The notes under the pieces: model-generated
What the model saw: only the letters and a program-made list of their open reading frames with translations
What the model was told of the DNA's origin: nothing
Databases searched by the model: none
Shown: positions 6,000-8,291 of the stretch, piece by piece
How the letters are laid out: the number at the start of each line of letters is the position of its first letter
How positions within the stretch are numbered: position 1 is the stretch's first letter
Source: Chitinophaga pinensis
GTDB lineage: Bacteria > Planctomycetota > Phycisphaerae > Phycisphaerales > SM1A02
DNA length: 8,291 nt
Direction of reading: 5' to 3'
Assembly (NCBI GenBank): GCA_943329105.2
Contig: CALQCP020000089.1
Coordinates: 1 to 8,291, forward strand
Translations under genes and position numbers: made by a program

Positions 6000-7643
6000 G
6001 TGGCTGAACACATCCGCATTCGCCGTGCGCTGATTTCCGTGAGCGACAAATCAGGGCTCGTGGAATTCGCGCGTGAATTGGCTGCGATGGGCGTTGAAAT
6101 CATTTCCACTGGCGGCACTGCCGCGGCGCTTGCCAAGGCGGGCATTTCCGTATTGCCCATCGAAAGCGTCACTGGATTTCCAGAGATGATGGACGGGCGC
6201 GTCAAGACCCTGCACCCCAAAGTGCACGGCGGACTGCTCGGCGTGCGCAACAATCCAGAACACATGGCGGCCTTGACCGCGCACGGCATCGTGCCGATCG
6301 ATCTTGTCTGCGTCAATCTGTATCCATTCGAAACGACGGTTGACAAGCCCGGCATTGCGGAGCATGAGGCCATCGAGAATATTGATATTGGCGGGCCATC
6401 GATGCTGCGAAGTGCTGCAAAGAACTTCGAGAGCGTGACGGTGGTGACTGACGGCGGGCAATACCCACGCGTCATCGCCGAGATGCGCGCGAACGCCGGC
6501 GCCACCACTATGGCACTGCGCCGCGCATGTGCGCAAGCAGTCTTTGCACGCACCGCTGAATACGACGGAGCGATCGCGCGCTGGATGAGTACTGCGGGCT
6601 TTGCGCATGCAGAGGCAGCAGATGCAGCCGCCGACGCAGACGCTGCGCCGATCTTTCCGCGCCAAGCGAATATTCGGCTCGAACTCACTGACGAACTTCG
6701 TTACGGTGAAAATCCGCACCAACGCGGCGCGGTGTACGCGGATCGCTCGTTTACTGGGCCAAGCGTGGTGGGCGCGCAGCTCTTGCATGGCAAGCTGCTT
6801 TCGTACAACAATTTGTTGGACGCCGCAGCAGCATTGGAATTGGTGCAAGACCTGCATGCGCAGCGCCCCAACTGCACTGCCTGTGCGGTGATCAAGCACA
6901 CCAACCCGTGTGGTGCAGCGATCGCTGATTCGGTGCTTGCGGCATTCGAGCACGCATGGAGCGGTGATCCGATGGCTGCATTTGGCGGCATCGTTGCGTT
7001 CAGCAGCACCGTGGACGTAGCCACCGCCGAAGCGATGGCGGCAGGCGAGCGATTCCTTGAAGTAGTCATTGCACCGGGCTATGAACCGAAGGCGCTTGAA
7101 ACACTGCAGGCGCGATGGAAGAACGCGCGCCTCCTTGCCACGTCTCATGCCAGCCCCACTATCGACCGAGCACTGACGTGGCGCAGCATTCCGGGAGGAA
7201 TGTTGGTGCAAGAGCGCGATGTGCATCGCATTGACGCGGCGCAATTCACGCACGCAGCGGGACCAGTGCCAAGCGCTGCAACGCTTGCAGACGCGGCGCT
7301 GATGTTTGCGGTGGCCAAGCACTTGAAGTCGAACGCCGTGTGCATCGGTGCCAACGGCACATTGTTCGGCGCGGGTGCTGGGCAAATGGATCGAGTGGCC
7401 AGTTGTCGCAACGCGGTGGAGAAGGCTCACGCCAAACTTGCAGCAACTGCTGCAGGGACGGTGGCGGTGGCTGCAAGTGACGCATTCTTCCCCTTCGCTG
7501 ACGGGCCCACGCTGCTTGCGGACGCGGGGGTGCGCTGCATCGTTCACCCCGGTGGAAGCAGGCGCGACCAAGACACGTTTGACCTCTGCAACGCGCGCGG
7601 CATCACCTGCCTCCTCACCGGCTCACGGCACTTCCGCCACTAA
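6000..7643 (+). CDS. purH: Bifunctional AICAR transformylase / IMP cyclohydrolase
   Basis: Catalyses the last two steps of de novo purine synthesis: formylation of AICAR by 10-formyl-THF, then cyclisation to IMP, in the cytoplasm. The 547 residues span both domains. The N-terminal MGS-like cyclohydrolase domain shows RRALISVSDKSGLVEFA, STGGTAAAL, TGFPEMMDGRVKTLHPKVHGG and NLYPFE. The C-terminal transformylase domain shows RYGENPHQ near 234, LLSYNNLLDAAAALEL, the catalytic-type Lys299-His300 in IKHTNPCG, SGDPMAAFGGIVA, KHLKSNAVCIG and the terminal TGSRHFRH. An Ala/Asp-rich linker (about 203-217) joins them. I chose GTG 6000, 7 bp after the previous stop, because it puts RRALISVSD at the usual distance. 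A TTG at 5961 in the same frame would overlap the upstream gene and is less likely. Neither start has a Shine-Dalgarno. The stop codon is embedded in an inverted repeat. Confidence 0.96.
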   Translation: MAEHIRIRRALISVSDKSGLVEFARELAAMGVEIISTGGTAAALAKAGISVLPIESVTGFPEMMDGRVKTLHPKVHGGLLGVRNNPEHMAALTAHGIVPIDLVCVNLYPFETTVDKPGIAEHEAIENIDIGGPSMLRSAAKNFESVTVVTDGGQYPRVIAEMRANAGATTMALRRACAQAVFARTAEYDGAIARWMSTAGFAHAEAADAAADADAAPIFPRQANIRLELTDELRYGENPHQRGAVYADRSFTGPSVVGAQLLHGKLLSYNNLLDAAAALELVQDLHAQRPNCTACAVIKHTNPCGAAIADSVLAAFEHAWSGDPMAAFGGIVAFSSTVDVATAEAMAAGERFLEVVIAPGYEPKALETLQARWKNARLLATSHASPTIDRALTWRSIPGGMLVQERDVHRIDAAQFTHAAGPVPSAATLADAALMFAVAKHLKSNAVCIGANGTLFGAGAGQMDRVASCRNAVEKAHAKLAATAAGTVAVAASDAFFPFADGPTLLADAGVRCIVHPGGSRRDQDTFDLCNARGITCLLTGSRHFRH

Positions 7644-7673
7644 ATAGGTGCCGTTCACCACTGTCCCTATTTA
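7641..7673. repeat. Perfect 8-bp inverted repeat overlapping the purH stop (REP-like?)
   Basis: TAAATAGG (7641-7648) and CCTATTTA (7666-7673) are perfect reverse complements around a 17-nt spacer. The purH TAA is the first three bases of the left arm. Inside, GGTG (7647-7650) and CACC (7656-7659) can form a smaller hairpin. From memory, AAATAGG...CCTATTT palindromes occur near REP-associated tyrosine transposases in many environmental bacteria, so this could be a REP-type relic. It could also simply be a purH 3'-end hairpin, although no T tract follows. Confidence 0.5.
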
Positions 7674-7690
7674 AATTGCTGCCGTTCACC
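7649..7690 (+). repeat. 11-bp direct repeat in the purH-nuoC gap
   Basis: TGCCGTTCACC occurs at 7649-7659 and again at 7680-7690, a 31-bp period. The first copy lies in the spacer of the inverted repeat and the second supplies a possible nuoC -35. They could be paired sites for a DNA-binding protein or remnants of a duplicated short element. Confidence 0.55.
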
Positions 7691-7713
7691 GCGGACGCCT
7701 TTGCGGCTAAACT
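7685..7713 (+). promoter_or_regulatory. Possible nuoC promoter giving a near-leaderless mRNA
   Basis: TTCACC (7685-7690) and TAAACT (7708-7713) each match the sigma-70 consensus in four of six positions and are spaced exactly 17 bp. Transcription would start near 7720, only a few bases before the ATG at 7723. That fits the complete lack of a Shine-Dalgarno; the sequence before the ATG is pyrimidine-rich. The -35 falls inside the second direct-repeat copy, so a protein bound there could control it. Confidence 0.35.
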
Positions 7714-7722
7714 TTGCCTCCC

Positions 7723-8268
7723 ATGAAACTCGATCATCCGACGCTACCAGTCCTCAAGGCGGCCTTCCCGGACGTCAAGTTCCTCGCCGCTGAATTCCGC
7801 GGTCAGACCACGGTGATCGTTCCGAAGGACCGCATCAAAGAGGTCTGCCGTCACCTGCGCGATGATCCGCAGTGCTCCTATGAATTCTGCGCCGACGTGA
7901 CCGCGGTTGATTACCTGAACTATCCATCGCCGCAACCGGGACGATTCGCAGTGGTGTGGTGCTTGAACAGTTACTCCAAGGACCAGCGCTTGCGGCTCAA
8001 GACTTATCTTGATCCTTCGGTCGACACCGCAGGTATCGAACCGGATCCGGAACTGGTGGTCGACACCGTGACCGATGTGTGGCCGGCAGCGGAGTGGCTT
8101 GAGCGTGAAGTGTTCGACATGTTCGGCATCCGCTTCAAGGGCCACCCCGATCTGCGTCGCATCTTGATGTGGAAGGACTTCCCGGGGCATCCGCTCCGCA
8201 AGGACTATCCGCTGCGCGGTCGTGGCGAGCGCGAGATGCATCGCGTCGTGACCCGCGATTCCGCCTGA
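7723..8268 (+). CDS. nuoC: NADH-quinone oxidoreductase subunit C (30 kDa subunit)
   Basis: A subunit of the peripheral arm of respiratory complex I, bound at the cytoplasmic side of the membrane next to NuoD. The 181 residues are a typical length for an unfused NuoC. The 30-kDa subunit signature is intact at about 126-163: EREVFDMFGIRFKGHPDLRR, then ILMWKDFPGHPLRKDYPL. SYEFCADVTAVDYL near 52-65 matches the usual conserved DLTAVDYL-type segment. The start is ATG 7723. A TTG at 7714 in frame would add three residues and has no advantage. The gene upstream is purH rather than nuoB, and only 23 bases follow before the window ends, so nuoD downstream cannot be confirmed. Confidence 0.95.
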   Translation: MKLDHPTLPVLKAAFPDVKFLAAEFRGQTTVIVPKDRIKEVCRHLRDDPQCSYEFCADVTAVDYLNYPSPQPGRFAVVWCLNSYSKDQRLRLKTYLDPSVDTAGIEPDPELVVDTVTDVWPAAEWLEREVFDMFGIRFKGHPDLRRILMWKDFPGHPLRKDYPLRGRGEREMHRVVTRDSA

Positions 8269-8291
8269 CGGCGCGGCGCGCACCGTGGAAA

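Noticed and set aside
6051..7571. 506-codon open frame on the minus strand inside purH
   Set aside because: It lies wholly antisense to a well-conserved purH, its protein is Cys/His/Arg-rich without recognisable motifs, and long antisense frames are expected in GC-rich genes.
8285..8291. GTG at 8285 as a possible nuoD start
   Set aside because: Only seven bases remain, too few to support a gene.
1..8291. CRISPR array, tRNA, rRNA, insertion sequence or defence system
   Set aside because: No regularly spaced repeats, no tRNA or rRNA signatures and no transposase or defence-type proteins were seen.

Overview
The window reads as ordinary GC-rich bacterial chromosome. My best guess is a member of Planctomycetota, possibly Phycisphaerae. 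This rests on the gene mix: a DUF1570-type secreted HExxH protein, a periplasmic PQQ-type beta-propeller, a CpcT/CpeT-family lipoprotein outside any phycobilisome context, and mostly absent Shine-Dalgarno sequences. The placement is inference, because the window has no rRNA or other strong marker.

Layout. Positions 1-953 (minus) hold the N-terminal 317 codons of a 2-methylcitrate/citrate synthase (prpC), which runs off the left edge. Divergently, 1058-1828 (+) encodes a CpcT/CpeT-family lipoprotein. Its stop codon overlaps the start of a methylisocitrate lyase-like gene (prpB, 1825-2697, +) in an ATGA junction. prpC and prpB are the first and last dedicated steps of the 2-methylcitrate cycle for propionyl-CoA; prpD is not in the window. 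Convergent with prpB is 2714-4015 (minus), a secreted DUF1570/gluzincin-like putative metallopeptidase.

Positions 4016-4600 carry no convincing gene and are the most unusual part. On the + strand, about 4200-4456 has many G3 runs, seven AGGGA (ANGGA-type) motifs, a canonical four-tract G-quadruplex motif (4384-4409) and, right after it, an intrinsic-terminator-like hairpin with a T tract (4414-4455). A separate promoter-like -10 box and a dyad lie further downstream. I read this as a candidate small RNA, possibly a CsrA-sponge type, or a regulated leader. It matches no RNA family that I recognise.

Downstream, all on +, come 4601-5992 (exported PQQ-like beta-propeller), purH (6000-7643, AICAR transformylase/IMP cyclohydrolase, probable GTG start, 7 bp after the propeller gene) and nuoC (7723-8268, complex I 30-kDa subunit). 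The 79-bp purH-nuoC gap holds a perfect 8-bp inverted repeat that includes the purH stop codon, and an 11-bp direct repeat. The second copy of the direct repeat supplies the -35 of a possible nuoC promoter that would give an almost leaderless transcript. nuoA and nuoB are not upstream of nuoC, so complex I genes may be split in this genome.
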